The position numbers were made by a program, and so were the translations under genes. From Cryptomeria japonica (taxonomy: Eukaryota; Streptophyta; Pinopsida; Cupressales; Cupressaceae): a stretch of DNA of 64,000 bases. Under the pieces are notes generated by a model. That model worked only from the letters and a program-made list of their open reading frames with translations. It was not told the DNA's origin and ran no database searches. Shown in pieces: positions 35,400-47,314 of this stretch (position 1 is its first letter; each line of letters begins with the position of its first letter). The DNA lies in contig NC_081407.1 in the NCBI RefSeq assembly GCF_030272615.1, forward strand, positions 263,798,574-263,862,573. The letters run 5' to 3'.

Positions 35400-36199
35400 T
35401 TGCAAGAAACATTTCAGAGGGAGCTTACCTCTATATTTTCCAGTTCCCCAAGGAAGTCTCTTAGCAAGAAGAGCTTCAAACTCCATCAGGATCTCCTCAT
35501 CATCCATATCTTTGCTTTGTCTATGTTCATAGCTGATACCAACCTCTTTTCCCTTTCTAGATAGTGCAATAGATGCTTTAAAGGTTGATTAAGTCTTCTA
35601 AACACTACCATCATAACTATTTAGCTCATATGCGGTCAACTTAGCAATGATGGAGTCTAGGGATACCTTTGTCTTGTTGATAGATCTCAACTCCTGAATA
35701 GCAGCAACCCTTATTGCATAGAACGGTAACAAGGATCTCAAAACTTTGCTAACAATGGTGGAATCATCTATTGTGCCTCCTGCACTCTTGATGTCTCCAA
35801 CAACAATTTTAATCCTAATGCCATACTGCTGAATGGTTTCACCTTCAACCATCCTCATATCCTCAATTTACCTCTAAGTCTTTCTTCCTTAGCTTGCTTC
35901 ACATGCTCATCACCGCCATAGATATTCTCAAGAGTATCCCATACTTCCTTAGGTGTGTCCTTGTATTGAACATCAATAAACTCAATATCAGATAGACTAC
36001 TGATAAGAGCTTCCATAACTTGCCCATTCTCCTGAATTTCTCTTCTTTGATCATCGGTGAGAGTATATGTAGGGACAACATAAGTATTCTCAACATAGTT
36101 CCATTGTTGAGCATCCATGCTTTTAATGTAGATCTTCATTCTATTCTCCCATATCTTAAAGTTATCTCTGTTGAAATTAGGACCTTCCCTCTTCATCAT
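35400..36199 (-). pseudogene. A gag (copia UBN2-type)
   Basis: Starts at tandem ATG codons (36199). Contains NRDNFKIWENRMKIYIKSM, TLTDDQRREIQENGQVMEAL, KEVWDTLENIYGGDEHVKQA and EGETIQQYGIRIK. A frameshift lies near 35860, and a 2-base loss near 35405 breaks the knuckle start (KCF then shifted). The final knuckle Cys reads as Asn in the shifted frame. Confidence 0.92.
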
Positions 36200-36255
36200 T
36201 AGAATAGGATATTTTCCTCAAGCAGTTAAGCTTATAACATAGAGGACCTGGAGGA

Positions 36256-36270
36256 TGCTCTGATACCAAT
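36256..36270 (-). other. Primer-binding site of A
   Basis: ATTGGTATCAGAGCA on the minus strand, directly after the 5' LTR; initiator tRNA-Met type. Confidence 0.92.
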
Positions 36271-37664
36271 TGATGAATAATGATGAATAGTAAATACCCA
36301 ACAGGTACTGAGAGGGGGGGTGAATCAATACAGACAAAAACTTCTCTAACAACTTAAGTTGTAAATACTGTACTAACTGGTAAACAGTATCACCGATGTA
36401 AACCAAGGCACTGCCAGTAAAACACAGTGACTGTAAAAGTTATAAATGAGTAACACTAAGATCTTCTCAAACCTGACATCTCATCTCAAATTCACCCATA
36501 TGCTTAAGAAAGTAATACATCAGAAATATAATGACCATTGGATCAGCTTGCATTGCCTCTTAACAGAAAATACTAAAACATCACATGAAAAAGGATCACA
36601 CATAACACATTGATTTTTCACGTGGAAACCCAACTGAGAAAAACTATGGTGGCCATGAATACCCACAATTTGTTCTTGAACTCTTCTAATGTAAACTCTA
36701 TTAGGAGCCTAGTTCGGTTAAAGATTTTACAACAAGTTCTGCTAGGAATCGATCCTACTAGGGATCACCCGGTTAAGGGATGGCTAAATACCCGGTTAGA
36801 GGTTAAGACCCTATTAAAGGATTTACAAAAATCCTGTTAAAGCTACCCGGTAAAGGGATTTTCCAACTACTGGAATGGTTAGAAGTCAACAGGTAATACA
36901 CTGATATGATAACAACACTTAATGCCAAGGAAGATCCACTTCAGTTCCTTTACATCTACAATCATACTCTGCAAATCTCTACTCACTTCTTCTATCTAGA
37001 AAGAAATCACCATTTGCCAACAACTTCAAATGAAAACCATCATCGACCTTATAGACAACAATTAGGTCGGTGGCCAAATCCTGAAAACCCTAAGCATCTA
37101 GGTTAACAATACAGTCGGTCCAATCCTGGCCATTTAATCACATTACATAGGGTAAATCAATCTTGAAAAAATCTCAAGACATTCTCCATCGTCTATTCTT
37201 CACCACTTCTAGAAGTTGATAACCCATCACGTGCTCTCCACTGTTTACTAAGATTTTGCACATTCCCAAGGTAGATAGAATCAATCTTCTTCATGCAAAA
37301 TCCTCAAGGAGATCCTTCACATGCACAAGGTTGCCTTGGCAACATGATCTGATGTTCATTTAAATGCTAACTCATCACAGAATGTCATCGGTTGAGTCAC
37401 ACACTTGGAATACATCAACCGGAAACCATAAAGCTGAGACTACCAACCGGTAGTCATATCAAATGAAACCTCGATACAAACTTTGCATATACCAATTCAT
37501 ACTTCTACACACCAATTTACTTTTTGCATATATCGGTTCACACCATCATACCGGTTCACTTGCCAGTTTACTTACTTCAATATACTTGTTCACACTTCAG
37601 TATATTGACATCAATGACAACATACATTATCATCATGTCATCACATAATGCACATATGGCAAAA
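36271..37664 (-). repeat. 5' LTR of element A
   Basis: Direct repeat of 30703-32150, about 54 bp shorter because of a gap in the CTGTTAAAGG array region (near 36815). Followed by the duplication TTACC. Confidence 0.95.
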
Positions 37665-37669
37665 TTACC

Positions 37670-38491
37670 AACCGGTATTACTGTAATGTGTGATGAGTTA
37701 TCATCCACCGACACTTTGGTGGTGTGTTTGTGCCATGTTACCAAATGTGTCTAGATGCACTGAACCTAGTAACTTTTAGTCTAATCCTATTGGACCGACA
37801 TGAAATTAGATTCCTTTATAAGGACATCATGTCTAGGGTTTTGCATGTGTGAGATGTGTGTGATATAGAATAGAAAAGGTTATGTGCGATCTTTGAAGAA
37901 GAAGATTAGGTCTGTGTGAAGAGATAGAGTGTGGAGATTCTGAAGACTGAAGTAATGCTGAAATGCATTAACAAGGAGTTGTTAGGGATCTAATTAAGAA
38001 GATTGTGCTATTAGCTAGATCATTCACTTGTTGATTACTCACATCTTCGACAAGTTTAGAGCCCTTAACCAGGTAGGCTCGGCAAAGCCTTTGTAAATCC
38101 TCTAACAAGGTGGTTCACAACTATGGATCTTAAATCCTCTAAATGGGTAGTCTTTAACAAGACTTATCTCCTAATAGAGATCTAGATTCCTAATAGGATC
38201 TGTTATGGTGAAGAACATTGTATGACCTTAACCGGTCTGGTTACTATTCTACAGATTCTTACTTGTGATTTTTTTCTCACAGTGTTTTTTCCCATTTGGG
38301 TTTCCACGTCAAATATATTGTGTTATGGTGATTGTGCTCTTGTGGGTGAATTATTTGTTTTCTATTTGTCTTGTATTTATCTTAACTGGTTTATTAGTGA
38401 ATTTGTTGCACCGGTTATCTGCTAAACTGTTTAAAAGTTTGTTTACAGTATTTTTTGGCATACTAATTCACCCCCCTCTTAGTATTCATCA
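37670..38491 (+). repeat. 5' LTR of element B, second part
   Basis: Completes 30380-30702. Ends AGTATTCATCA and is followed by the PBS. Confidence 0.94.
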
Positions 38492-38506
38492 ATTGGTATC
38501 AGAGCC
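38492..38506 (+). other. Primer-binding site of B
   Basis: ATTGGTATCAGAGCC; initiator tRNA-Met type, immediately after the LTR. Confidence 0.92.
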
Positions 38507-38541
38507 AACCTTTCAATAAGTCTAACCACTTGGAAGGAGAT

Positions 38542-39717
38542 ATGGGGGAATACAGTGTGAGGGAAATTACTCATCATCTCACTCAGACTGAGAGAGCCTA
38601 TGATGAACTCAAAGTCAAGTATAAAGCCTCTTTGGTGAAGAGAAGAGAGTATGCTGAGAAACTGATGGAACTTACCGAAAATAGTTCTTCTAATGAAGCC
38701 GACATGGATGCCCTAGTTGAAGAAGTTGAAAAAATGAATGAAACTAAAGTCAATCTGAGAAGGGAGTTGGAAGGACTGACTATGAGAATGAGTCAGGAGC
38801 TAGAGAACAGAAGGAAAGCTGAAGATGTGGTAAAACACAAAGATCATGAGATCTCCAAGCTGAAGCAAGAAATCGGTACCCTTACCGCTCATCTCTAGGA
38901 GAGTAAAGTTGAAAAAGAAGAAATACAAGGTGAACTAAACATGGCTATTTCTGAGAATGCAACCTTGATGGAGTCCAATGCTGCTATTTCCAAGGAACTT
39001 ACTGATTCAAAGGAGATACTTGCCAAATTTAATAAGAGCACTGCTAAGCTAGAGAAAAAGTTGGAATCGGCAAAGCCAGTAAAGGATACCACTGGACTTG
39101 GTTTCTCTAGGTATGAGGAAGGTGAGACCTCTGGAACAAAAGTTGAAACATCAAAGAAGAAACCGACATCCAAGGATAATGGTAAGCAAAGATTTAAACC
39201 TGTTTTCTTTAATTGTCTCAAAGAAGGACATACTGCCAATGTGTGTAGAAGCAAGGCCTACAACAATTTTCCTTATTTTCAAAATAATATGCCTAGATCC
39301 AATAGATTCAATGGAAAATGTTATGCATGCAACAAGTTTGAGCATAGAGCATTTGAATGTAGGTCATTTTTGCACAACACTGGGAGATATCCTCCAAGGA
39401 CTCAAGGAGTTATTCTGAAACTTCTTGTGAACCGAAATCCCAGCTGGTACAATACCTATGACCATCGGTCATTTGGTTATCAAGCGGAAACTAGTTGGAG
39501 AGTAACTTATTTGATCTATCATGGTAGCAATCACACTACTGCAACATATAGAAGGAAGAATGGAAGTATGAATAACGGACCATGGAGAACACCTGGAATG
39601 GTATGCTATCAATGCAACAAACAGGGACACATTGCCAGAACTTGTAGACTGAGAAAGAAACTATCAGATGATATATCAATCAATCCAGAAGGGAAGATTG
39701 ATGTTGAAACTGTTTAG
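38542..39717 (+). pseudogene. B gag-like protein, four CCHC zinc-knuckle positions
   Basis: Homologue of the intact G gag at 10271-11425. Seen: ATG at 38542 (MGEYSVREITHHL), 391 codons to TAG at 39715-39717, with one in-frame TAG at 38896-38898 where Gln is expected. A coiled-coil-like N-terminal half is followed by CFNCLKEGH-type knuckle 1 (first Cys here Phe), intact CYACNKFEHRAFEC, a destroyed third knuckle (YLIYHGSNHTTATY) and intact CYQCNKQGHIARTC. Between them, G and B show that the ancestor had four complete knuckles. A spacer of about 530 bp (39718-40250) with no clear frame precedes the second ORF. Confidence 0.88.
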
Positions 39718-40250
39718 GTGGAAATGAATAAAACTTGGAAAAAGAAATTAGAAGAAGCGTAATAAGATGAACCTACTTCTGCACCTAGTGTGGAAGTCTC
39801 TGAACTGGCAAACTGAGCTTCAAAAACACTTAGGGGGAACATATTAGTGAAATATTTTGAACCCCCAGTTTATATCGGTAAAGACCCTTACTGGTATGTG
39901 TTACCTATCAGTGAGCAGAAGATCTGAAGTGGTAAAAGGCAAAATTAGGGTTTGTACCCTAGTGGTGATGCATTTATTATGGTCGGTGAGAGTTTTCTTA
40001 AAAGGGATTTTCGTCATCATTTTCACTTATCTATTTTTGAAAAAAAAAAATGTCAAGAGCAGAGCAACCAAAGCGATTTGTTTAGCAGTTGATGAAATCT
40101 TGTGCAAAATCTTGCATTCATCTTCAAGCAATTAGTGAGGAACTCTAAGCGGTGAACTAGCAACTGAAGTGGTGTTTTGTGCGCGACATTGGAAAACCTA
40201 AATTTCAGATTGTGAAGTTATTTTCCGAAATTCTTTCTTATCATTCGGTT

Positions 40251-43200
40251 ATGGCTTTTGCATCGCATTCTAGTTCTAGTGCACCTGTAGATACAACTGA
40301 ATTTCTTCAAAAGAAAATGAGATACAATTACCTATCTCAAATTCCCGCTAGACTTATTATCGAGGGAGATATTTTAGGGTATATAGATTGTAAATTGGAA
40401 GACCTAGGATCCCTAGTGATTCATTCCTAGCTAAGTATGTTCTATGGAGATAATAAGAAGATCAAACTTGAGTATAACATCCTTGAGAAGATGAAACTAC
40501 ACAATGTGGTATATTTTCTGAAAGAGTTTATAGAAGAACATATTCGCATCATCCTCAGCAGAGTGCAAGGTGACAAGATGTATCTCGAGCAGACCCATGA
40601 CATCACACCGGAAGCGATTCATGTTGTTACCAGTTTCTGCAATATTGGAGAAGTACCATCTCTATGGAAGGTCACCAAAACCAAAATTATAGAGCTCACT
40701 AGTTGTGTGAGTGACAAATAGGCGATGAACATCAACACCATTTTTTATGATCTGGTAAAATATGCTTGCATGGTGATTGGTTACAGGATATTCTATGCCA
40801 GTAGAATGAATTGTCCCTGCTGTTGCGGTAAATGCTTCTTACAAGATGATCAAGGAAGATACTATATTTGACCTATGTACCTATCTACAGAAGCAATTGT
40901 TGTTGAATCTAAAGTCCATCAAATAGTACAATTCACTAAGGTTCAGGTTTGGCCAACTTTTGGTCGGTTTATTCTTCTATTTTCAAGGTTATTTCCCTAG
41001 AGTAGGTGATGTTCAATGGTCTGCTGACCTACCGGTTTCCAAACAGATTAAGGAGAGTCTACAAGCAGTGGGAACTGGATATCCTAAGGTTCTAGATAAG
41101 TATTTTGATGAATTCAAATGAAAAATGAACTAGAGAATGAGGATATTTGATGATATAGTGAAGAAGTATGAAGATGACATATGATTCACAATAAGGATAG
41201 ATGACTACATAATGGAAGTGGTGGAACCTAGAAAGGAAATAGTTGAACCTATGGGGTATGATGTGGTGAATGACATATTGAATGGGTATACCTCTACCCT
41301 GCTTGCCTCACCACTGGATACTAAGAAGAAAAGAACTGATACCTACTTGGAGAGGGTCACACCGATTGAGGAACCAAAGCAAAATAAGGGCAAAGCAGTG
41401 CCATCAGTATTTGCACTAGTTACATCTGCCAGTCCGAAAGTGACCAAGCGGTCACCTACCAAAAAGAAACTTGAGATTATTCTTACAAAAGTATTCGAGA
41501 GGAAGGGGAAATCTAGGAATCACTCATAGGAGTCACAAGACACTGAACCAAAGAAGTCAAGGCAATCAAGCAAAAAGACAAAGTCTATCGGTAATGTACC
41601 AGCAACTTCTGCACTAGTAAATATAGATATTACCTCTTATAAACCATTGACACATTGTCAAAGAACAATAAAGAACATTAGGAGAAAATTGCTTGCTGAC
41701 TTAAAGGAACATTTTGATGACTTTAATGATAATGAGAAAGAGGATGTAGAACAGGAAGTCATTAAATACTTATGTGTTAATGATCGGTCACCTTCTGAGA
41801 TTAAATTTGTTACTCTAGATTCTTTGTATAATTATTTAGATAATAGATGGTGCATTGCCATTGAAAAGGAATAAGAGATCAGTGAGGAAATTTTTGCACA
41901 GTACTTCCCTGATGCTTCAAGTTCTAAATTATTTGAAATTATGGAAAATAACAAAGGCCTCTTCTTTATGAGAAGGAGACTTAGGCTACTAGAAGGTAAA
42001 ACTTTTGAAGTAGAAAAGGACACACATATACATGTTAAAGCTACTATCAAAATGCACCAGGTAGCTGAAGCTGCTAAGAAGGATGATCAAGTACCTGGCC
42101 TATCCTCAGGCAAATCGGATGAGGTATTTGACAGTCAAGGTGAAAGAGTGATAGAGCAAATTGATCCTATTGATGTTGATGCATTAAATATTGAGGATGT
42201 CACTCCTAACAAAGAAAAAGTTGAGAAAGAGAAATGAGACAAAGAGAAAGCAGAGAAAGAAGAAGAGGAAAAAGCAAGGCAAGAAGAAATCTAGAGGAAA
42301 GAGTCAGAGAAAAAGAAAGAAGAAGATAAGAGAAAAGAGTCAGAGAAAAAGAAAGAAGAAGATAAGAGAAAAGAGGAAGAGAAAAAGAAAGAAAAAGATA
42401 AGAGAAAGGAAGAAGAGAAGAAGAAAGAAGAAGATAAGAGACAAGAGGAAGAGAAGAAGAAAGAAGAAGACAAGATGAAGGAAGAGGAAAGGAAGGAGGA
42501 GGAAGAGAAGAAAAAGCAGGAAGAGGATAAGAAGAAGGAAGAAATGAAGAAGAAACAAAAAGAGGAGAAAAAGAAAGTGTTAGAGAAGAAAGAAGAAGAA
42601 AAGAAAAGAGTGGAAGAGGAGAAGAAAGCAGAGAAGAGGAAACAAGCAGAGATCAAAATGAAAGGAGGAGGATAGACTCCTAAGGAAACCGGTGATCAAA
42701 CCAAATAGGTTGATACCACCAGTCCTATTGATCTAACTCTTGCAATTTTGACTCAATCTATGGATGAGTCCGAGCTACTAAAAATTGTTGTTGACACCCT
42801 TACCAATCTAATTCCTAGTAGTAACCTCCCCAGTACTGATTCCTCTCTATCCAAGCTCAAACTTCTCTGTATCGTAGTGGAGGGCCAGGTACAATGCTTG
42901 GAAGATGTTGCTCAAGCAACTGCAAAGAAGAACCATGAAAAGGCACTCAATATTGCCTTAGTCAATCAAATGAATGAACTGAGGACACAAATACTGAAGA
43001 AGAAGAATGATATCAGTATTTCTATGGGTGAGGGTAAATTACTGTTGAGCAAAATATACCAACCCCATCTATTTTGTGATGATGTGCTCAAACAGAAAGC
43101 TGAATTCCAATTAGAGTTATAGGAATATATCAACAATTTCAAGATGCCCTATGATTTATTCACTGCCTATGGACAAAATGCTCATCATTTTCAGCATCAG

Positions 43201-43488
43201 ATTGCCAAGATGGACTTATAGATCAGGAACCAGACTCAAGATTTGTAGGATCTTCAACTGCTCCTATTGCCAAGATTGCGGGTTCTTCAAAAATGTTTTC
43301 TCAACCTGGAAGCTATCATGGTAACTCAATAGATGAGTACCATTGATGCAATGCAAGAACTGACATTCCAGATGAAGACTAAAAGTGAGGTTGCTACCTC
43401 ATTACTTGAGTCATGGATATTGGACATAAAAACTTTTGTGCAGAACTTTAAATCTATTTTTGAGAAATTTCATTCCTTATTGTCATGA
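40251..43488 (+). pseudogene. B second ORF: unknown long protein with K/E-rich repeat section
   Basis: Function unknown. Homologue of 6358-9697 in G. Seen: ATG at 40251 (MAFASHSSSS) to TGA at 43486-43488, about 1,079 codons, with one frameshift near 40808 and about a dozen stops. Blocks shared with G in order: YIDCKLEDLGSLVIHS; EFIEEHIRIILSRVQGDK; GQLLVGLFFYFQGYFPRVGD; TKRSPTKKKLEIILTKVFER; THCQRTIKNIRRKLLADL with YLCVNDRSPSEIK; NKGLFFMRRRLRLLEG; the K/E/D/R-rich repeat section (42190-42670); then SKIYQPHLFCDDVLKQK and a tail ending EKFHSLLS. No protease, polymerase or integrase motif. Conservation over the whole length between two separate insertions argues that the ORF was maintained while the family amplified. 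Confidence 0.82.
42301..42480 (+). repeat. 36-bp tandem repeat in the B second ORF
   Basis: The landmark GATAAG/GACAAG recurs at 42325, 42361, 42397, 42433 and 42469, exactly 36 bp apart. Each unit encodes 12 residues of the type ESEKKKEEDKRK. The surrounding 42190-42670 is the same kind of charged sequence without strict period. Confidence 0.9.
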
Positions 43489-43734
43489 ACATCTACTCTA
43501 TTTTATTATATAAGGAAAAGGGGTTACTTTTCATTACTTTGTCATTGTTGGCAAAGGGGGGGATTAGTGTACATTAAAATTTTTTTGAATGTTACCATTT
43601 CATGCACTTACTTGTAATTTTTACAAAGGTAGGAGTATATATGCTTAGGGGGAGTAATTTTGATTACAACATATTTTTTGTTATTGTTGTAAAAACACTT
43701 AGATGTCAAAATTTTCCTAAGTGTTGCCATCAAT

Positions 43735-43749
43735 GCCAAAGGGGGAGAT
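43735..43749 (+). other. Polypurine tract of B
   Basis: GCCAAAGGGGGAGAT directly before the 3' LTR. Related G-rich tracts at 43550-43565 and 43643-43657. Confidence 0.9.
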
Positions 43750-44896
43750 TGTTGGCATTTTGATGATGTTTTGATTGTCATTGATGGACACACACTTTCT
43801 TGATGTATGAGTTATGCTCAACCGGTAATTGTTCCAATAGATATTGTGTATCATTCAATGTATAGTCTTTAGACTATCGATATTTTGCAAAAAATGGTTT
43901 ACCGGTCACAGATTGACTGAAGACCCCAAATGGTATGAGGAGCTCAAGTGGTATGAAGGACCCAAGTGGTAGTTAACTTTTGATTGAAACACTACAATCA
44001 TTCCAGTCTTCATTTTTCACAACCAGTAATCGGTGTATTGTATTAACCGGTATATATCTGTGATGAGTTACCAACCGGTATTACTGTAATATGTGATGAG
44101 TTATCATCCACCGACACTTTGGTGGTGTGTTTGTGTCATGTTACCAAATGTGTCTAGATGCACTAAACCTAGGAACTTGTAGTCTAATCCTATTGGACCA
44201 ACATGAAATCAGATTTCTTTATAAGGACATCATGTCTAGGGTTTTGCATGTGTGAGATGTGTGTGATATAGAATAGAAAAGGTTATGTGCGATCTTTGAA
44301 GAAGAAGATTAGGTCTATGTGAAGAGATAGAGTGTCAAGATTTTGAAGACTAAAGTAATGCTGAAATGCATTAACAAGGAGTTGTTAAGGATCTAATTAA
44401 ACAGACTATGCTATTAGCTAGATCATTCACTTGTTGATTACTCACATCTTTGACAAGTTTAGAGCCCTTAATCGGGTAGGCTCAGGAAAGCCTTTGTAAA
44501 TCCTCTAACAAGGTGGTTCAAAACTGTGGATCTTAAATCCTCTAAATGGGTTGTCTTTAATAGGACTTATCTCCTAACAGAGATCTAGATTCCTAACAAG
44601 ATCTATTCTGGTGAAGAACATTGTATGACCTTAATCGGTCTGGTTACTATTCTGAAGATAGTTACTTGTGAGTTTTTTCTCACAGTGGTTTTTCCCATTT
44701 GGGTTTCCACATCAAATATCTTGTTTTATGGTGATTGTGCTCTTGTGGGTGAATGCTTTGTTTGCTATTTGTCTTGCATTTATCTTAACCAGTTTATTAG
44801 TGAATCTGTTGCACCAGTTATCTACTAAACTATTTAAAAGTTTCTTTATAGTATTTTTTGGCATACTAATTCACCCCCCCCTCTTAATATTCATTA
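43750..44896 (+). repeat. 3' LTR of element B
   Basis: Complete 1147-bp copy starting TGTTGGCATTTTG and ending TATTCATTA (last CA changed to TA). Used to reassemble the split 5' LTR. Confidence 0.95.
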
Positions 44897-44901
44897 GACC
44901 T

Positions 44902-45214
44902 TTCTACTGGTAAAGGTAAATATGTGAACCCGATCAGACCAATAAGCAAAACACCAAATCCAAACATCCAATCCATGTCTTTGACATAACCAAATAATGT
45001 CCAGATGATAACAATTCATCATCAACGCCGATGAACCATATACCAGTGACTGTGCATAAGCCAATATCCATACTGAAACCACAATGTGTCAGTTCAACAA
45101 TAAACCAATATAACAAGAGTGCCAAATTAACAATCCAGAACTCCAGAAAGATAAGTGTTGACATCAATGACAAAATCAATGCAACACATGACAAATTCAT
45201 CCTTAATACCAACA
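44902..45214 (-). repeat. 3' LTR of element C, second part
   Basis: Completes 29582-30379. Its right end CCAACA is the LTR start on the minus strand. Confidence 0.93.
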
Positions 45215-45229
45215 ATCACCCCCATTGGC
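45215..45229 (-). other. Polypurine tract of C
   Basis: GCCAATGGGGGTGAT on the minus strand, slightly decayed; further G-rich tracts at 45407-45421 and 45477-45489. Confidence 0.75.
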
Positions 45230-45564
45230 ATTGATGGAAAAACTAGATGGAAAAACATCTAAGTGCCAAAAACAGAATGCCAAAAATCAACAATCTCCCA
45301 AAATAGATCAATCAAAGTTTTGTACCAAAAAGAGAAACAATATAACCAAAATCAAAATACATCTCTCCCCAATCTTCAAAGTACAACAATGTTTTTCCAT
45401 ATACCTCTCTCCCCCTTTGACATCAAATGCCAAATAAGTTAAGATTCAAAAATCTAAACATAACATAAAGCTAACTACTCCCCCTGAGTAGTAGCCCTCC
45501 TCCATCAAAGCCAGAAAAAGATTTTTTTGTTAGTTCCTATCGGTTTGATGCCAATCTTCATCAT

Positions 45565-46049
45565 TCAAATCTCTGTCGAAGGGGAAATTACCCCAAGCTA
45601 CTCTCTGAGATATTCAAATGTTTCCTTAGGCAAAGGCTTTGTAAATATATCTTCAATTTTCTCTTTAGTATTCACATAAACCAATCTCACTTCATTTGCT
45701 TTGTTTTAGAGTGAAATACCAGATTCTTTGATATATCAATTGTTGCTGAGTTATCACAGTAAATAATTATTGGTTCTTTAGATTTTACCTTAATATCCTT
45801 CAACATTTTCTTGATCCATAATACATAAGTACAATTAGTTGTTGCTGCAACATATATAGCTTCCGCTCTAGATAATGATGTACAAGTCTACTTCTTGTTG
45901 ATCCATGAAATTAACCTTCTGCCAAGAAAGAATGCACCACCAGTGGTACTCTTTCTATCATCTACATCTCCTATCCAATTTGCATCTATATATGCACATA
46001 ACTCAAAATTATAATTCTTAGGATACCATAAACCAAGATTTGATGTGCC
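45565..46049 (-). pseudogene. C RNase H domain
   Basis: Seen: LCAYIDANWIGDVDDRKSTT, FFLGRRLISWINKK, then after a stop VLWIKKMLKDIKVKSKEPII and IYCDNSATIDISKNLVF. A frame break near 45710 and a stop near 45605 precede the expected end (PLPKETFEYLRE). Close to the H copy at 57263-57934. Confidence 0.88.
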
Positions 46050-47314
46050 TTGTAGGTACCAGAAAATCCTTTTTACTACACTTTCATGATTTTCTTTAGG
46101 ATTGCTTTGAAATATAGATACAATACACACTGCATTCATTATATCAGGTCTGGTTTGTTTCAAATACAATAATCCTCCAATCATATATTTGTACCTTGTT
46201 GGATTTATAGGAGCTAAATCATCCTTTAATGTCAATTTATCAGTTGTAGTCATAGAAATGCTTACCGGTTTGGAGTTTTCCATACCAAATTTCTTCAAAA
46301 GTTTCTTCAAGTATTTTATTTGACATATGAATATATCTTTATCTATTTGTGAAATCTGCAAACCTAGAATTTTTTTTTATCTCTCCATTCATAGACATTT
46401 CAAACTCTTCCTACATCTTTTTAGCAAAGTCTTTACATAACTCTTCTTCACCTCCAAAAATGATATCATCCACAAATACTTCAATAACCAAAATGTCATC
46501 ATTGGTAATTTTGTAATACAAATTACTGCCAACATTACCTTTAGTGAATCCAAGCTTTAAAATATATTTATCCAGTCTAGCATACCAAGCTCTGGGAGCT
46601 TGCTTCAATCCATATAAAGCTTTCTTTAACCTGCAAACCATATCCTTATCATCTGTTAATGAAAATCCATCAGTTTGTTCAATGCAAACTTCCTCCTCAA
46701 GATCTCCATTAAAAAATGCACATTTTACATCCATCTGATAAACTTTATAGTTCTTATGAACTGCAAATGCAAGAAATAATCTAACTGCTTTAATTTTGCT
46801 ACCAGTGCAAGAATAACCTTAACAAACTAATCTTGATTTATTTCTGATTACTTCACCATCTTCATTAAGTTTATTTCTAAATACCCATTTAGTTCCAATT
46901 ACATTTTTGTCTTTAGGTCAGGAACTAATACCCAAGTATTATTCTTTTCAATCTATTCTAATTCTTCTTTCATTGTTTTTATCCAATGTTTATCCTGACA
47001 TGCTTCAACAACTAATGTTGGTTCAACTTGAGAAATTAAACATGCCTCTTCATTTGCCAATCTTCCTCTAGTCATAACACCTTGATTTTTATTTCCAATT
47101 ATCTGATTTTCTGAATGATTCAATCTTACATACCTGGGTTTATTCTAATTTCCACTTATAGGTTGTTGTTCTTTAGTCACAGTTGAGTTTTCTAATGATG
47201 CGGGTGTGATTGGTTCTTCATTCTATTCTGATGCAATCTGTGCTAGTTCATTTATAATCATTTCAACTGTTGGTTCTACAGATCTTGATTCTCCTCTAAA
47301 ATGTTCATATATCT
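46050..47314 (-). pseudogene. C reverse transcriptase and integrase-RT linker
   Basis: Seen in 46411-46734: YQMDVKCAFFNGDLEEEVCI, CRLKKALYGLKQAPRAWYAR and FVDDIIFGGEEE (catalytic Asp pair kept), then TFEEIWYGK and MIGGLLYLKQTRPDIMNAVC. Upstream, the NKNVIGTKW-type start is broken by stops and frameshifts (46800-46960). Confidence 0.88.

Larger units (their letters stand above)
30703..37664 (-). mobile_element. Element A: copia retrotransposon of the E family, innermost of four levels
   Basis: Minus strand, 6962 bp, inside the 5' LTR of B. Seen: LTRs 30703-32150 (1448 bp) and 36271-37664 (1394 bp), exact target duplication TTACC (30698-30702, 37665-37669), initiator-Met PBS and polypurine tract. 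Order gag, protease, integrase, RT, RNase H. A hand count in the first 140 LTR bases gives about 12 mismatches. Defects: a deletion through the protease, loss of the integrase catalytic Glu, frameshifts in gag, and stops. Confidence 0.96.
30380..44896 (+). mobile_element. Element B: second copy of the gag-plus-novel-ORF family, hosts A
   Basis: Plus strand, inside the 3' LTR of C. Seen: 5' LTR 30380-30702 plus 37670-38491 (1145 bp after removing A) and 3' LTR 43750-44896 (1147 bp). The target duplication is GAACT (30375-30379) versus GACCT (44897-44901); the uninterrupted C 5' LTR has GGACCT at this place, so GACCT is probably original. PBS 38492-38506, polypurine tract 43735-43749. The 5.26-kb internal part encodes the four-knuckle gag and the same unknown long ORF as element G, with no pol. 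Confidence 0.94.

Noticed and set aside
40251-43488. B/G second ORF as an env-like gene
   Set aside because: No signal peptide or clear membrane segment with a stable position is visible and the protein is highly charged; without a search the assignment would be a guess, so it is left as unknown.
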